Positions 41,445 to 54,829 of a stretch of 64,000 nt of DNA are shown here, one piece after another. The first letter of the stretch is position 1. Each line of letters starts with the position of its first letter. The notes below the pieces were generated by a model. It searched no databases. It was not told the DNA's origin and saw nothing but the letters and a program-made list of their open reading frames with translations. The position numbers and the translations under genes were made by a program. Origin of the DNA: Endomychus coccineus (lineage: Eukaryota > Arthropoda > Insecta > Coleoptera > Endomychidae); the NCBI GenBank assembly GCA_958510875.1, contig OY294068.1, positions 194,270,315-194,334,314 of the forward strand, given 5' to 3'.

Positions 41445-44400
41445 CCGAAAAGGCTTCTTTCCCAAGTACTTGTTTATCTTCGGGAAAGGATATGAGATAT
41501 GGTACTGAAGCCTACTAATAGGAAAAAGCGATATGATTCTGGCACATTTGGAAGCACTGAGGAGAATGATGTGAATTTATTAAGTAGAACTTGGAACATA
41601 AAATGAACATACATTGTTACGTTATTACGTCTCCCCCCTACAATTGAAGTCAAGTCAAACATATACGAGGGCAAGGGGAAAATTCCCTGAAAAATGAAAC
41701 ACGAAATGATTCATTTGGTCTCAACTTAACCTTCTTGTAGTCCGATACACTTCATCCAATGTTTTTCTAATTATTAGATCCTTTCCAAATAATACGATTT
41801 CGGCAATCCTTCAAAATAGGCTTTTGTTTCAGCGATGACCTAACCGCTGGAGCCCAATCTCTTCCTTCCCCCACAATAAATATATCTGTAGTGGAATTAA
41901 TGAAAAACATAGTAAGTAAATTTTCTGTTGGAAAAACTGTATACAACATGTAATTAAGGTGGGAAACTCTTATGTGTGCATGATTACAGAAGTTTAATCC
42001 TTAATAATGAGTTTAGGTCTAGATGAAGATAATAGTGACACATCAACTAAATTCAATGTAAAATAGAATTAAGTTGTTAAAATTGATTATTATAAGCTTG
42101 TACCCACACTAAGTAATATTCATATCTTTAGTAATAAAATGAAATGTTATTTTCAATTGGTCATTATTTTCCTTTAGTGTAAAACGCCTTTTTAAAATAA
42201 ATATATTTTCAACCTCACCCTGCACCAATTTCTTGTGGTTTCAATATGTTGGGACCAACACAACACAATACTATACAATATAATTAATTTTGATGAGATG
42301 AAAATTAGGAACCAGGGGCGACATATACGAACATCGTAAGTACATTATGACAATCATTGTCGATGTTTTGTTGATGTACCAATTTTTCCATAGATAAATA
42401 ATAACGCTGCAGACTATACAATAATAATTATATTAATCCAAATTTATTTGAAGGCTGCATTGAGTCGTTACGAAATATATTGTGAAATATTGGTTTAAAG
42501 TGCAAAAACACGATCCTCGCAGAAATCTCATGGAATGAAGAAAATATTGTGAGCCGAAATTTGTAGATGAAACTTGTATATTCCAAAATGAGACTATTGA
42601 CCACTCGTAGCAGGACTTGGACCAAAAGCACAAAAGTCGATGGGAAGATGTATGCTTGAATAGAAGCATTTCAATTTTTTTCCTGGTAGCGGAAATAATA
42701 ATTTTATGCCAGGTACATATAGTGCTTCACGCTGACAATGGAGAAGGTGTTATCCCTTGAGCGAAACTTATATTTCATTCAAAAATACACATTATCAGGA
42801 CGAATTGGACCAAGAGAACTTATATAAGGCGCAGCCGAGGCTGATAACAAGCCGTGTACCATAATGATCGTTTATGATCGTTATAACATAAATAACTAAC
42901 ATGATCTTCTTTATTATATTTGGAAATACTTGCTACATGAATGGATAAGACCCTAAAGTTGCTCATTCGAATCCTTGAGTCACTTAAAATCAATTCGGGT
43001 TACATCAAACAGAAATTCCAGTAGTTAATGTTTTCTTTTCAGACCAATGGAACGGCGAGTTCAACCTGTTACCGATGTAATTTGATAACTACCTTCAAAT
43101 TATGGTGTCGAATATCTACAACGTTTTCCCCCGCTCAATCTACAACAGTTCAGGAGCTATATAATAATATGATACTTTGAAAGATTTGAAGAGGCAATGA
43201 AAATTGAAACATGTCTTCTTCTGTTGCGTCAAAACATGGTTATTCACATGCGTGCAATCTTCATAATAATTATCAATAAAGATACCGAAGAATGCCAAGA
43301 TACCCAGTTCGTTGAGAGTTAATATATGGATATCTCTCTCTATCTTGTTCTTGCTCGGTCCGTGGTCGACCTAAGCATGTTGAATATAGGACAAGTATTT
43401 GAACTAGAAATTTTCATTTTAGCTTGAAAGTCGTGGCCAAAAAAACTGTTAAATGTCAGAAAAGTGATATGTGGTGTGTGAAATACATGATCAAGGATCA
43501 AGACCAACAGAAAATGAAATTATCTGTATTATCTACAAGCGTTTGGAGGATGATTAGTATATATAAGAGTTTGAGAAGGTTGATTCAATCGTACTTGCTA
43601 TTGGTCGTACTGATCTCTAGACTTGTGAACTCTCGGTGAAATACATAGAAGAGAGAAGTGAGATCTGTACAATTCATTACGAAAGTAGCATCACCGGCTT
43701 CTGAAATAGTTCATCAAGACGGAAATGAGGAAACTTCTTGATCAATTTCATTTGAAATGTTGCGTTAATGAAGCAGCTTTGCCGTAAAAATGTTTGAATG
43801 ATAAAAACGGAACCAGAATATATGGATACGTTTGATTTTTTTAACTGTAGGAAGTGGTATAAGAAGATGAATTTATCAGTATCCAAGGCGAGGAAGCCAA
43901 AAAGATATCCAGAGTTTTGTCAAATTTTCACATCAGTCTGATTCCCATGAGTGAAAATCATTTCAAAGCATGGTTCAAATGTTCCGGTGGCCAGTAATTT
44001 TGCAATTATCAGTTTATTGTAATCTGCAGAAACATCAGCTTATAATAAAATCATTAGATTATCCCATAGTTCATAGCATTATAAGCAAATCTTAATACTT
44101 ATTTGAATAAACAATAATGTTTGCTTATTTGTTTTTCTAATCTACAGATTTATTCCGATCTCCGTTAAACTTTGCACACTCGACATTCAAAATAATGGGA
44201 AAGTCACGTTCTATATGAGATTTGGAAAAAATCTACCCAATCCCCCTTCCACGCCCCTTTTACAGCAGATAAGTACAGTAGCGAAGCATGGGAAATAATT
44301 TATGAATTGTTAAAGATACAAATGGATCGAAATAAAGGATTTTGAAAAACGTTTATGTTCATATACGAAAGATCACTTGAAGACAATACCCTCTATAGTA

Positions 44401-47285
44401 GGTACTAGGCCTGAACGCTGAGTACAAAAGTCAGTGTGACGTCATGAACAAGAGTCTTTGAGATCAGGCGTATCATACAACAGTATCGTTTAGTTTTATT
44501 GGCACGCAGCCGATATTGATTGTGACAGCTTTAACTCTTTCTTGTGGAAAATTTTATGTTGCACCAGTTCATAATGTGTCCTCATGTGATTGGAAAGTAT
44601 TTTACCTATAAATAAGTGTGTATAAGAATGTTATGACTAAATGAAGTGCGTTGCAAAATGGCTTCCGAACTGAATGTTTATGCTCCATCATCCCTCGTTT
44701 TGTATCGTAATTAGGACTTATGCCGAATAAATGCAGCTCCTGGCTTCAAGGGAAATTACAACAATGAACCGGTAGTTCAAATGCTTAGTTTTCATAAAAA
44801 TAACTACGGAAATGAATATCTGCTGTTCCTGTGAAAGATGTAACAACAATATCAGAACAAGATACTCGTAGTGGAATCGTGGTTAATGTAAATTTTGTCA
44901 ATTAGTTTGAAATTAGAACAAATTAAATACAAAATATTCTATATTATCAGCGACAATAATGCTCTCAACAGCAAAGCCATAAACAATTGTTCTAAACATA
45001 ATAAGTTGAGTAGAGTGTATGCTCATCCAGTTGATGATTCAAGACCAATATTTTATTTATATTCTATTCGATTCGGTTCACATTCTCAAGTATATAAGGA
45101 ATAATTGACTAAATTCAAAACCCAATCAAATCATGTATTATCCCAACTTTAACTCGGGAGACGAGGACAATGCATGAAATATAATTTTGATATTTTAGAC
45201 GTAATTTCGTATTGTTTCAACTTAATTTAAATTACTTATTGTTAGGAAATTTTCAAATAGAACCATTGGAAGACAGGTTTTTTACATTAATAGAAGCAAA
45301 TGGTGTACAATTAAAAACTCAGTTCACGTTTAGCAATCCAGTTTAAACAGGAAATCCTTATTTATGTCTTAAAGAATAAATAGAACTGTTGTATTACTGT
45401 CGTAATATATGCTGCAACATAGCCTCTGACTTGTGAACACCATCACCATCGAGCGCTCAGGCCTTGTACTAAAGAAGGTATCGGTGGTATACATATTTTG
45501 ATTTACTATCTGGAAGAAATATTCTTCGATTCTGTACCCTGAGCAACGCCGAGTGTATGATATAATATAACATTGAAACTAAAATTTGTACAGAACTAAA
45601 ACGTTCGGTTCATATTATTCCTAATGACATTGAAGTAAATATACTTTGATATGTTTACTACAACTGTCAACCGATCAATCCGTATAATGGCGCGACAATT
45701 ATCGTAAAACAAAAGCAGTATCGCACGCAATTCGTCATAATGGACTATTTTAAAATCAATCAGACAACATGGTATATGGTATGTCAATTTGATATTTATA
45801 TGGTGGTTATCATGTAGGTGTCCCAGGTCTTATCACTTCATTAGCAACAAATAAAATACGCTCCACCCTTCAATGGAATTTGTACTTGTACTCAAAATGC
45901 CTATAAAAACAACTTGTACTGTCCGAAGAAAAATATCATTAACCAATAATGGCTTCATAATAATTCCAAGTGATCCGAAATTACTATTTTGCAGTTTAAA
46001 AATTCCAGAATGAATATTTATCGCTGCCAGGGTCGGACAATAAGAGAAAACCAATAGGTACATGCTTTTTTCAAATTATTCTTGGAATTCTTATACACAT
46101 AGTAGAGAATCATCTGGCAATCCAAATGAAATTTAAAAATATGTACGTAATTTCTTATTCCATTCTCAACATCATTTTAGAAAAAGTGAAAGAGTCTTAA
46201 ATAAATGTTAGAAATAAGTACACACTATTACGATCCAATGGTCACATTAGGCAATTGAACCATATATTGATATGTGTTTATTTATAAACACCTAGGTATT
46301 TTAATTTTTCTATGATTCCTACGAAAGTTACTATTGAAGTAGAGAGAGACGTCGTTCATCCACAGGCATTGAATTTGAGATTATTTTCAAATCAAACATG
46401 ATTCAATGAATTATTTTTGATTTGCTTATAAATAATTCGAATAGATCTAGTTCGATGTTTTCAATGTTATAAAATCGCGAATAAAGTCAACTTCAATTAT
46501 ATGCAGCCTGGAGTGTTACAAAAGTTGTTTCTCAAGAGCGTCTTCCTCTATTATCGAATAAATTACCTTGAACTCGATAGATATTTAGGAATTCATGCTT
46601 TGAGGAAGTACAAAATTCTCCGATTTGTTGCTTCCACGTACATTCAAACCTTTTCGAAAGAACCATTTGAAAATGATAATACATGCTCATAATTGCAGTT
46701 AATCGACTGTCAAACAGCTGAGAAGGAAATACGTACGTTGTTTCCGTTGTATCATAGTAATAACATGTATTTCTAGCGAGATTTTTTTTACTTCAGCGAA
46801 ATGTCAGCTGTAGGGCGAGTACATAACATCCTTGTCAACTTGTGGCGTTTAAATACTATCCACATAGTATACCAGCGTAACGGTAACCACCACTAAGCCT
46901 AATATTAACCTAATAATCAGAGTAGAAAAACGCGTCTCCTTTTTCAGGCATGCAAGCATTTCAAAAACTATACCAACACTGGTTTAACGAATACTTTGGA
47001 AATAAGGTTTTGGAACTAATTCTTCATATATTGATATTTTTTAATCTTCATGGAGCAATTGATTGAACATCAGTTGTGAATAAGTTTTAAGTATAATGTA
47101 TTGCTACGTCTTAGCATTTTATCAGCATGAGATGGGGACATTCGATATAGTTCTGAACATTTACAAACAACTAAGCTTCCAAAATCATTAATATTTATTC
47201 AATTATGCAAAACCAAACCGACTTTAGTGGTGAGGTTAAATTATGTATAGACCGTATCTTTTTTGATCCATTGCACCTACAAAGT
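41445..47285. other. Long repeat-poor part of eyg intron 1
   Basis: About 5.8 kb in which I find no mobile element, RNA gene or exon. AT-rich throughout, with chance frames only. It is the longest clean stretch in the window. Confidence 0.35.
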
Positions 47286-47289
47286 TCAT

Positions 47290-47725
47290 TTGGTATGTAC
47301 TGTCTAAGTTAACTCCTTATGATATCATTCACAATGAGAAAAAGTATAGGTCCCAAAAGGTTTACTGAAGAATGCAAAGCTTCAGTTGAGTAATGTGTCT
47401 TGGTTTTCTTAGTTGAAGACTATATGATATATGTAGAGGTTCGTGAAACAACGGAAATAATATCCTTCATCTCTTGGTAAGGTTGTTGATATCCGGAATA
47501 GGAGGTTGTTGATATCCGGAATAGATAACTGACTCTTTTTTCGCACATTTTGATGTTTCAGGGAATCTATTTCGTTCGACGCATGAATTTAACATGGTAG
47601 TTAAGGAAACTAACATGTTGAGATTGAGGATGAGTATACCTTCGTTGTTGCTGTTGGTCAGATCAAATAAGTTGCAAACTGCTAGAGATTGGTAAAGCTT
47701 AGCCTTAAGGCAGATTAGCATTCAT
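47290..47725 (-). pseudogene. CR1/Jockey-like LINE RT remnant
   Basis: Minus strand: ILILNLNMLVSLTTMLNSCV, RNRFPETSKCAKKESV (the block where a LINE RT has FP..WK.A.V.P), and further down VNLLGPILFLIVNDI (QGSVLGPLLF.YINDI motif B). About 60 residues are missing between them. Also holds a tandem duplication of 23 bp at 47481-47525 (GGTTGTTGATATCCGGAATA unit). Confidence 0.5.
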
Positions 47726-47729
47726 TTGG

Positions 47730-48475
47730 TAGGTTACATTTGAAAGTATAACTGGATGTATTCGCTAGATTTTCAGAGCAAACATTATTATACTAAAGTT
47801 GTTGGTAGCTAAAACATTCTACATTGCATGTTCATAATTATCACTAGGTCTACTTATGATGTTGTAATTTCCTGCCATTTTAGCGAGTTTGGTCTGCCCA
47901 TGACCGTTATCTCTAGTAAAAGTGAGGTGATATCTGACTTTTGATGCTTTTATTTTTACTAATTCACAGCTTCATTCCTCTAATGGTACAACATTTTTCA
48001 CTTATCAACCGTCACCCTTTCAATATATTGTATACCTTCTGACCAGATTACTTTTATCTGTTAGAATAATTGAATTTGTCCTTCACAACATAATTTTCCA
48101 TAGTGTCATCATATTCTCATGGCCACATTTGCCATGTGAATTGTTTTGTTACTAAAACTGACTCAAATCATCGTCGGATACCTATAATTTTTCTATAATT
48201 GTAATAACCGGTCAGAAATAGGAGTGAGTGTTTATATCCAATGTGTTTATGACATATTCGGGTCGATTCTGTTTGATGCTCATTGCTATAAGCCTTGCTG
48301 TTGAAGTCATCTTGCTATCTTCCTAAGTTATAACAATATGACTATGACATTACATATTCTGTTTGGACTGTTGAAGCAAAGTTGGTTATCAATTTTGTCC
48401 TAGCAATATTGCCATCCAGAATCAGTGAATTCAGAGCTGAGAACACTGTATTTCAAGACATATGTGTGAAGAAGA
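47730..48475. other. Intron 1 sequence, no feature recognised
   Basis: AT-rich, chance frames only. Confidence 0.35.
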
Positions 48476-48477
48476 AG

Positions 48478-48828
48478 AAGAAGATAACCTTACTTGTTAA
48501 ACATTTGTTTTTCGTTATTCCTGATATCAGTAGCCAACTTTATTTATAGCTCCACTAATAACAGGTTAACTCATTCCGAAAATATACAGTTTTTGACCCA
48601 AAAATGGAAAACTAGCATAAACCTAAACAAATTAATGTTAAATTACAAATTCCCCAGCCAGTCAGTATTTTTATGCACACCTGTAAGTGAAAAGGAACAG
48701 TATCTTCCCAAATTTGCTCATCAACAAATTCCCTCACATCTTCTATTACATCAAATGCAGCTATTTTATCCAGACGGAATAGTTTGGTGAACTTTTCTGT
48801 TGGCAAATTAAAGGGATTGCTAGTGTCT
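48478..48828 (-). pseudogene. Harbinger-like transposase fragment, copy A
   Basis: The minus strand reads DTSNPFNLPTEKFTKLFRLD, IAAFDVIEDVREFVDEQIWE and TVPFHLQ, ending at a CAG|GTGTGC that looks like a splice donor. NPF-L-E-F-FRL-K is the start of PIF/Harbinger transposases. The same segment recurs in the same orientation at 52238-52533. Confidence 0.55.
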
Positions 48829-49341
48829 CCAATAGGCCCCAGTATCGTACTCTAAGAATTTCCCTTTCAATTAAATTCAAAAGTACCTTAAATAAATGGG
48901 CAGTACCACCTAGCACCTACCTATTTTCAATATTTTCAAATTCTTAGAAAAGATAATGATGAAACAAGTGGTTCTCTGCCATAGTCCTAATTTTTTTTCT
49001 TGTCTTGCTATGCTTGGCAAGTACTATTATGAGGTTGCTGCAATATTGATGGCAAATTTTCTCTAATATGACACATCATATTGCTCAAAATTGATGACCA
49101 TGAATAGCACTATTACGAATCTTGCTGTGGTAGCAATATTTTTTCCTTGACAATATTGCAAACAGAATAGGTCTGATTGAATGAAACTGCATAATAACAA
49201 TCCCACAAACATTTCTTTTTGGGTGATGTCCCTCCGTCTACTAACGTTTTAATTTTCTGCATGTATTTTTCTCTTACAATAAGATAATACTAACTAAAAC
49301 TTTTAAGCAATTATCTTCTGTTTTCTGCATTTGGAACTTAC
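48829..49341. other. Intron 1 next to exon 1
   Basis: TTGC- and AATATTG-rich sequence; no element recognised. Confidence 0.35.
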
Positions 49342-49537
49342 CGGAAGGTGATAAAGGTAGTGTAGAGGACATGGGCGCTGAACTGGGTATGGGCAGCCCG
49401 ACGGGATCCATTTTCCAATTGACGATGGTACCTCGTGATGGAGCAACAGGCACCGGACAACACCCTGAAAGCCCGGACGCACTAGAAAAATCGTTTCCGC
49501 TACCCAAAGCCGTGCCGTTTGAGATCAACATTTTCAT
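49342..49537 (-). CDS. eyg: eyegone/toe-type Pax protein, exon 1 with start codon
   Basis: Coding part of the first exon on the minus strand, 196 nt. The start is ATG 49537 (MKMLISNGTALGSG); the in-frame codons above reach a TAA about 70 nt upstream without another ATG. The donor is TTCCG|GTAAGT at 49341/49342, leaving phase 1, which fits exon 2 exactly. The product is 65 residues, low in complexity and Ser/Pro/Gly-rich: SASGLSGCCPVPVAPSRG, TIVNWKMDPVGLPIPSSAP and STLPLSPS. No domain is seen, as expected for the poorly conserved N-terminus. Base composition is far more GC-rich than the introns. Assignment to the eyg gene rests on strand, phase, donor quality and the CpG-rich flank, not on protein similarity; a further exon in between cannot be excluded. 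Confidence 0.72.
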
Positions 49538-50225
49538 GCAGATGACCGGTTTACTGTGTTTCGGCGATAACGGTCCCAATATATCATGCCAATATACCGC
49601 GACGAATGACGATTAAAACAACCGAAACACTTGACCGCGAAAATTCAAACCTTTGCGACGGAAAGTCACTGTTTTTACTTTGAAGACAATTATTCACACT
49701 CGATTGATCAGTTTTCGATGATGCGACGTTTGAACTCGAACGAGGAAGTGACTCTCGGTCACTGTGGACACCTCGAACGACGGGGTTCGACTTCCTGGAC
49801 AGAAGTTGAAGCTCATCGGTGGCGAGCAATACACTGAATGAGCGCACTGGGGACTACCTGCCAGGTAAGCGCGGCTACCTACCTCGGCTACGGGTTGGCT
49901 ACTTTGCTTGCACACACGGCAGTCTTCTTACACCCTCCTGTGTGCACGGCCCACTGCCTGTGAGCGTGCGAGAGCGGGACGGTATTGCGGAAAGGACGCG
50001 GAAAGAAGCGAGATGGGTAACGCGAGATACGCGATAATGTGTATAGATTTATTGATGTATTACCGGCTTCTTTCCATTAAGCCGGGGTTAGAGGCGTTGA
50101 ATTTATTGTTACCGATAGGCGACTAGAGTGATATACTAACTTGGCGACTCTTTACGCCCGGCAAAGGTATAACATTCGATAGCGGATCGCGGCGGTTATT
50201 ACCTCTTATTGCTTGCGTATTTTCA
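49538..50225 (-). promoter_or_regulatory. CpG-rich 5' UTR and promoter of eyg
   Basis: About 690 bp with G+C and CpG density well above the window average, immediately upstream of the start codon on the minus strand. A candidate initiator ATTCAGTGT puts a start near 49835 and gives an about 300-nt 5' UTR. No TATA box at -30. Short open frames on both strands here are composition effects. Confidence 0.5.
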
Positions 50226-52232
50226 ACCCAAGGAATGAGGTGTCTTGTAACAATCGAAATTATAGATTCTTTTCTACATTCGCCAACATTTTTCAATTGT
50301 TAATCAATCTACTTTTTTCGGTAGATAAATCGTTTGAATCGGCCCACTCCTACAAAACTGTTAGACAAAAACTTTATTAAATTAAGAAATGATAAGGGAT
50401 TTGATTCAATCCTTGTCGACACGAGATCTATTTGAAATTTTGTATCTACACTCTGTTTGTCAAAGAAAAAAACTAAACTATTCGATAATAGCCCCGAATA
50501 TTTAATATAATGTTAACCTGTTCTTCTTGTTCACACTAGATGAAAAATTTATAATCTCTTGATGAAATAGTCAAGGAGTTATTGCAGCAATTCAATAATG
50601 TTTTTGGATTTATTTATAAAATGATTAGCTTGACTGGAGAAGAATTGAGAAAATCGTTTGCAAATTTATCATTACATTGACAGATGTGTTAATTAAACAA
50701 AAATGTACACTTTACTAACAATACCGGTTACACCCCTTTTGATTTGTCATAGTTGTGGTTAACATTCCTTCAAATATAGCTACTTATGAATATACTGCCG
50801 TGCTAAGACAAACTGTCAAAAATTCGTTACATCTTTTCATTATGAATAAATTGGAGATATTCCTATGTGACTATGACATCTGAATAATAAACATCTACTC
50901 TTAATTTGAGTTGTTGTTCTGAAAAATCAATATTAATAAACATAAACGCAAAAATTAAGAAATAAACATAGTAACTGAAATTAAGTAATAAACAAAAAAT
51001 TTTTGAAAAGTCACTCAGTTAAAAAATCCAGTTGTTCCGCGACTTCGTATCCTAATAAATCCTAATTGCAGAAAAATATGTTGAATGTCATATTTTGGCA
51101 TAGACTGGGACAAACTCATTAGAAATAGAAAAAAATTCTGAACACGTAGATAAGGGAAATCTTCGAATATATTATGTTGTATAATCTAGGAGTGAACTAC
51201 AAAGTAGATAATTATTTTTTAGTATTTTGTTTGCTTTATGTAATTAAATATTTCTTTGGGGGAGGAAAAACTGTTTCATCTGATCTTTTGATTCGGGGAC
51301 CTAAAAGTTCAAAAGATGATATGATTAATTTAGCTGTAGATGCAAGTGAAATAAACGAAAAATTACTTTTAATTAAAAGCAATAAATAACGAAACTAAAA
51401 AGATATACGATACTTCTGTCGAAAAAAGAAAGAAGCCAAGGAATCCACATTTTATGCGAAACATGCAAAGATGGGTTTATAAGGAAGTGTGTTGGAAAAA
51501 TTTGTAGGGAAAGACAAAATATTATTCATTCTAAAGAGTGGAAACTTTCTGAATATTAACAACGCCTGTTTACAGTCAACTCTGTTGTAAACACGATTAA
51601 AAAAAAATTTGCAAAGAGTGCCTCATCCAGAAAGTAGAAACTCCCCAAGGGGGGTGAGTAGAATTAGGAAGAGTAGGTAATGTGATTAAAGCTACTAGGC
51701 ATGTTTTTACCCAGATAAAGTTTTGGGGGGATTGGCTTGAAACTGTAGAAACTTTATTAATGCATATTTAAGTTTTCAATGAAACGTTAATATCCTAATT
51801 CATATAGAAAATCAGAAATAAATAGTTTTTCTACTTTAATTAAATTGTTCGAAAGTTTTATTCAGTAAAACCCCAATTCCTAATTCAATATATCCTAAAT
51901 GGTTGTCGTGAAGTATCGGATATTGACAAAAAGAACTTATTTAACGAAATTAAATGTTTAAAGTGTCATTTGCCGGAGCAAAATGATTTAGACTTTAGTC
52001 AATTCTTGAATACGTTTTCGAGATTCGATTGATTTCGACATTGCCGAATACTGCAGTAGCAATAGGAATTTTTGTGATGGTACGTCAATTCTTAGATTAG
52101 GATTGGAGGAACGTCTTTCTCCATCCTCGTCGATGAAAGGGCAAAAAACTAATGTTTTCGATGAGTTATTTTGTTCCTTTTTACTTCCCCCTGTATACAC
52201 CCAGTATAAGGGAATTATTGTAATCGGAATCT
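50226..52232. other. Upstream region, no feature recognised
   Basis: AT-rich. A 71-codon frame at 51174-51389 and a 70-codon minus frame at 51988-52200 are not recognised. 51400-51970 may be a decayed transposon because words like a KK-rich frame continue across stops, but no family motif is visible. Confidence 0.3.
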
Positions 52233-52237
52233 ATATA

Positions 52238-52533
52238 TGAAGAAGAAGATAACCTTACTACTAATAACAGGTTGACTCAATCCGAGATTCAGACAATATA
52301 CAGTTTTTGTCCCAAAAATGGAAGACTAGCATAAACCTAAACAAATTAATGTTAAATTACAAATTTTCTAGAAACTCAGTACTGTAAGTGAAAAGGAACA
52401 GTATCTTTCCAAATTTGCTCATCAACAAATTTCCTCACATCTTCTATAACATCAAATGCAGTTATTTTATTCAGACGGAATAGTTTGGTGAACTTTTCTG
52501 TTGGCAAATTAAAGGGATTGCTAGTGTCTATTG
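52238..52533 (-). pseudogene. Harbinger-like transposase fragment, copy B
   Basis: Direct copy of 48478-48828 with about 50 bp less and scattered changes (for example FRLN for FRLD, REF to RKF). The same NPFNLPTEKF start and VPFHLQ end. Both copies share the GAAGAAGATAACCTTACT flank at the left. Confidence 0.55.
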
Positions 52534-52549
52534 GTATCCCACTTACAGT

Positions 52550-53270
52550 ACTGATTTACTATACACCGTTGAGTTTCAACTCTCCTAGGAAAGCTAAGGT
52601 TTATCCAGGCTCGGTGGCAAAAATTCCTCGAGGGTTGTGTAGATTCCGAAGAGTCTGCTCTTGCGCATCATGATATCAACGCAAATACATCGTAGTTTCT
52701 TTTGCTTCTGTGCAGAATCTACACATCCCATCGTCCACTAGACCAATTTTGCTCATATGGCTGTTGAGTTGCAGTTTCCCGTCATGCTTAGTCTTATATT
52801 TTACAAATCATCCTGTTTGCTAAATTTATCTAGGAGGCTTTCGGATTGTCTGTGCCCAGGTAGAGAACTCCAGTACCTTGTACTGAGTTGTGATCTTTCT
52901 ATTCCCTTGCGTGCAAGGGCATACGCCTGTTCATTTTCCTTAATTCCTGTATGTCTCTACACTCTTAAGGTATTTAGCGCTTAGTTTTACAGCTTAGAAC
53001 CATCATTTCGAGCTGGGCACATCTCTCAATTGCATGAACTTCCACTAGGAAGATACTGCTGATGTATTTGCCCATGGGTTCGGAGTATTTGGTTTTGGCC
53101 CCAAAGACTCCGACCCTCCTATTCGATCATCATTCGATATACCAGCAGATTGCTCTTTTCCTAACAGAGAGTGGGTATTCCCCTGTCTCCGTTCCTCTTT
53201 AATTCCAACGTAGGCTGAGAAGTACTGTGTGAACACGAACACCTTACCAATGTCATCTCGTTGTGCCATG
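52550..53270 (-). pseudogene. R1/LOA-like LINE RNase H and tail remnant
   Basis: Minus strand, with frame changes: VEVHAIERCAQLEMMVLSCK (RNase H helix with catalytic E), RHTGIKENEQAYALARKGIE (H-x-G-I-x-x-NE-A-LAR, RNase H end), YWSSLPGHRQSESLLDKFSK, then KIGLVDDGMCRFCTEAKETT (Cys/His tail). Order and wording agree with 26480-27600. Confidence 0.7.
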
Positions 53271-53274
53271 AGTG

Positions 53275-54825
53275 TTTCTTCTTCAGAGAAACATTAACTT
53301 TCCACCGAAGCTTAGACCTCCCTGAGATTCTTCGTTGTTTGTATTAAGCATAGTATTTCACGCAGTGTCACATATATCTATATGTGGAGGGGAGTTAGTC
53401 CCAGTATTTTCTCCAAGGCCTTGGTGGTCCAGTTATGAAGATGCATGCGAGCCTTTGAGTCTTTCTGAATCCCCGTTGCTTGGCAATTTGCTTGGCTTAA
53501 TCGCTTCATGCGACAGGGAGTGCTTAATGAAAATAAAACCACATAGAGTATTTATTCACCTTTAAAATAAAATACAGAATGATACAATCAAAAAAATTGA
53601 AATATCTGGTGTCCGGCAGTCCGGCTTTTGTACCGTTCTCTATTCATAGATCTCACTCCTAAGGAACCGAAAATACAAACCTTAGAATAGATAGTGAGAT
53701 GAAAGAAACGTTCTTTCTGCCCGAACATACATCACGAGGCGTGGCACTTCAGGTATGACTCATTCTAAGTGGTTTACGTCTGTCGTGGTTGTTTGTCTTG
53801 TCGTTTGATAACTTAAATTTGTGAATAAGGTCAGCTGTATATCATGTGATGGTAGTTCTGAGACAAATTTTTTAGCAATACGTTCCATTTGGTCAATGTC
53901 ATTGAAATGTCATTAAAACTTCACCCATAGGCGAACTTGGACATCTGAATTGAATCAGATAAGAGAAGTAAAATATTTAATAGAATGAGCCATTACGTGA
54001 TGCGAGGTAAGGCACCAGACAATGGAAATATAGATCCGCCATATGCAGCTTCCATCTCGATCCACCAAAATTATGCCAATAGCTCCTTGCTCTCACTATT
54101 TATTCCAAGTTGCAAAATTTTAGAAACAGGTAAAGACGTGAAGATAATCAGTCAACTTATACTATATGTCAAAACACCACTCGAAACGGGGCTACTGTAT
54201 CCAAAAACAATACAGCTCCTACTATCACAACTGTAAAGCATAATCTGCGAAATACCAAATCCATACGTCCAATAGAAACGGCGCAATCGTCGTGGGTTAC
54301 GAACACATACAACAGACCACACACCTAAAACATATACACATACATCATCTCAAAACTAATGTAGATCGATACAGAAATCCTCAGAACGGAGATATCCGGA
54401 AAAATGGTTTTGGTCCGATTACAATACTTCCCTCACACACTACATATAGAGTGTAAATAGTCTCAAGACGGATATTTTCTGGGAAACCCGGAAAAAATTC
54501 TTAGAACAATTACAATACTTCAATACCTCAAAATACGTATACTGAAGAAACTGAAAAGTATACGAAAAGAACATCGTATGGTCTATTTTCGACTCACGAA
54601 TCATCTAAATGTTAACATCCCATAGGTATTGATAACATAACCTAATCGCGAGTACCTACCTGATGTGTTTATTACCCTAAGCATCTCTGTCGCGTGAATT
54701 TGATGTCTTGTTGCACTTTTATCGTAGTAGAACGCTATTGGTCGGCTACGGATTACAATTATTCCATAAAAGCTACGAGCCCCTCCTACGAGCACACCAA
54801 TAGACTAGCGTGAAGGTGGAGCTGA
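53275..54825. other. Upstream region, no feature recognised
   Basis: No coding or repeat signal I can support. Confidence 0.35.
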
Positions 54826-54829
54826 GGTC

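Noticed and set aside
49371..50126. Several plus-strand frames in the GC-rich block
   Set aside because: Shadows of exon 1 and of the CpG-rich promoter; no family or splice logic.
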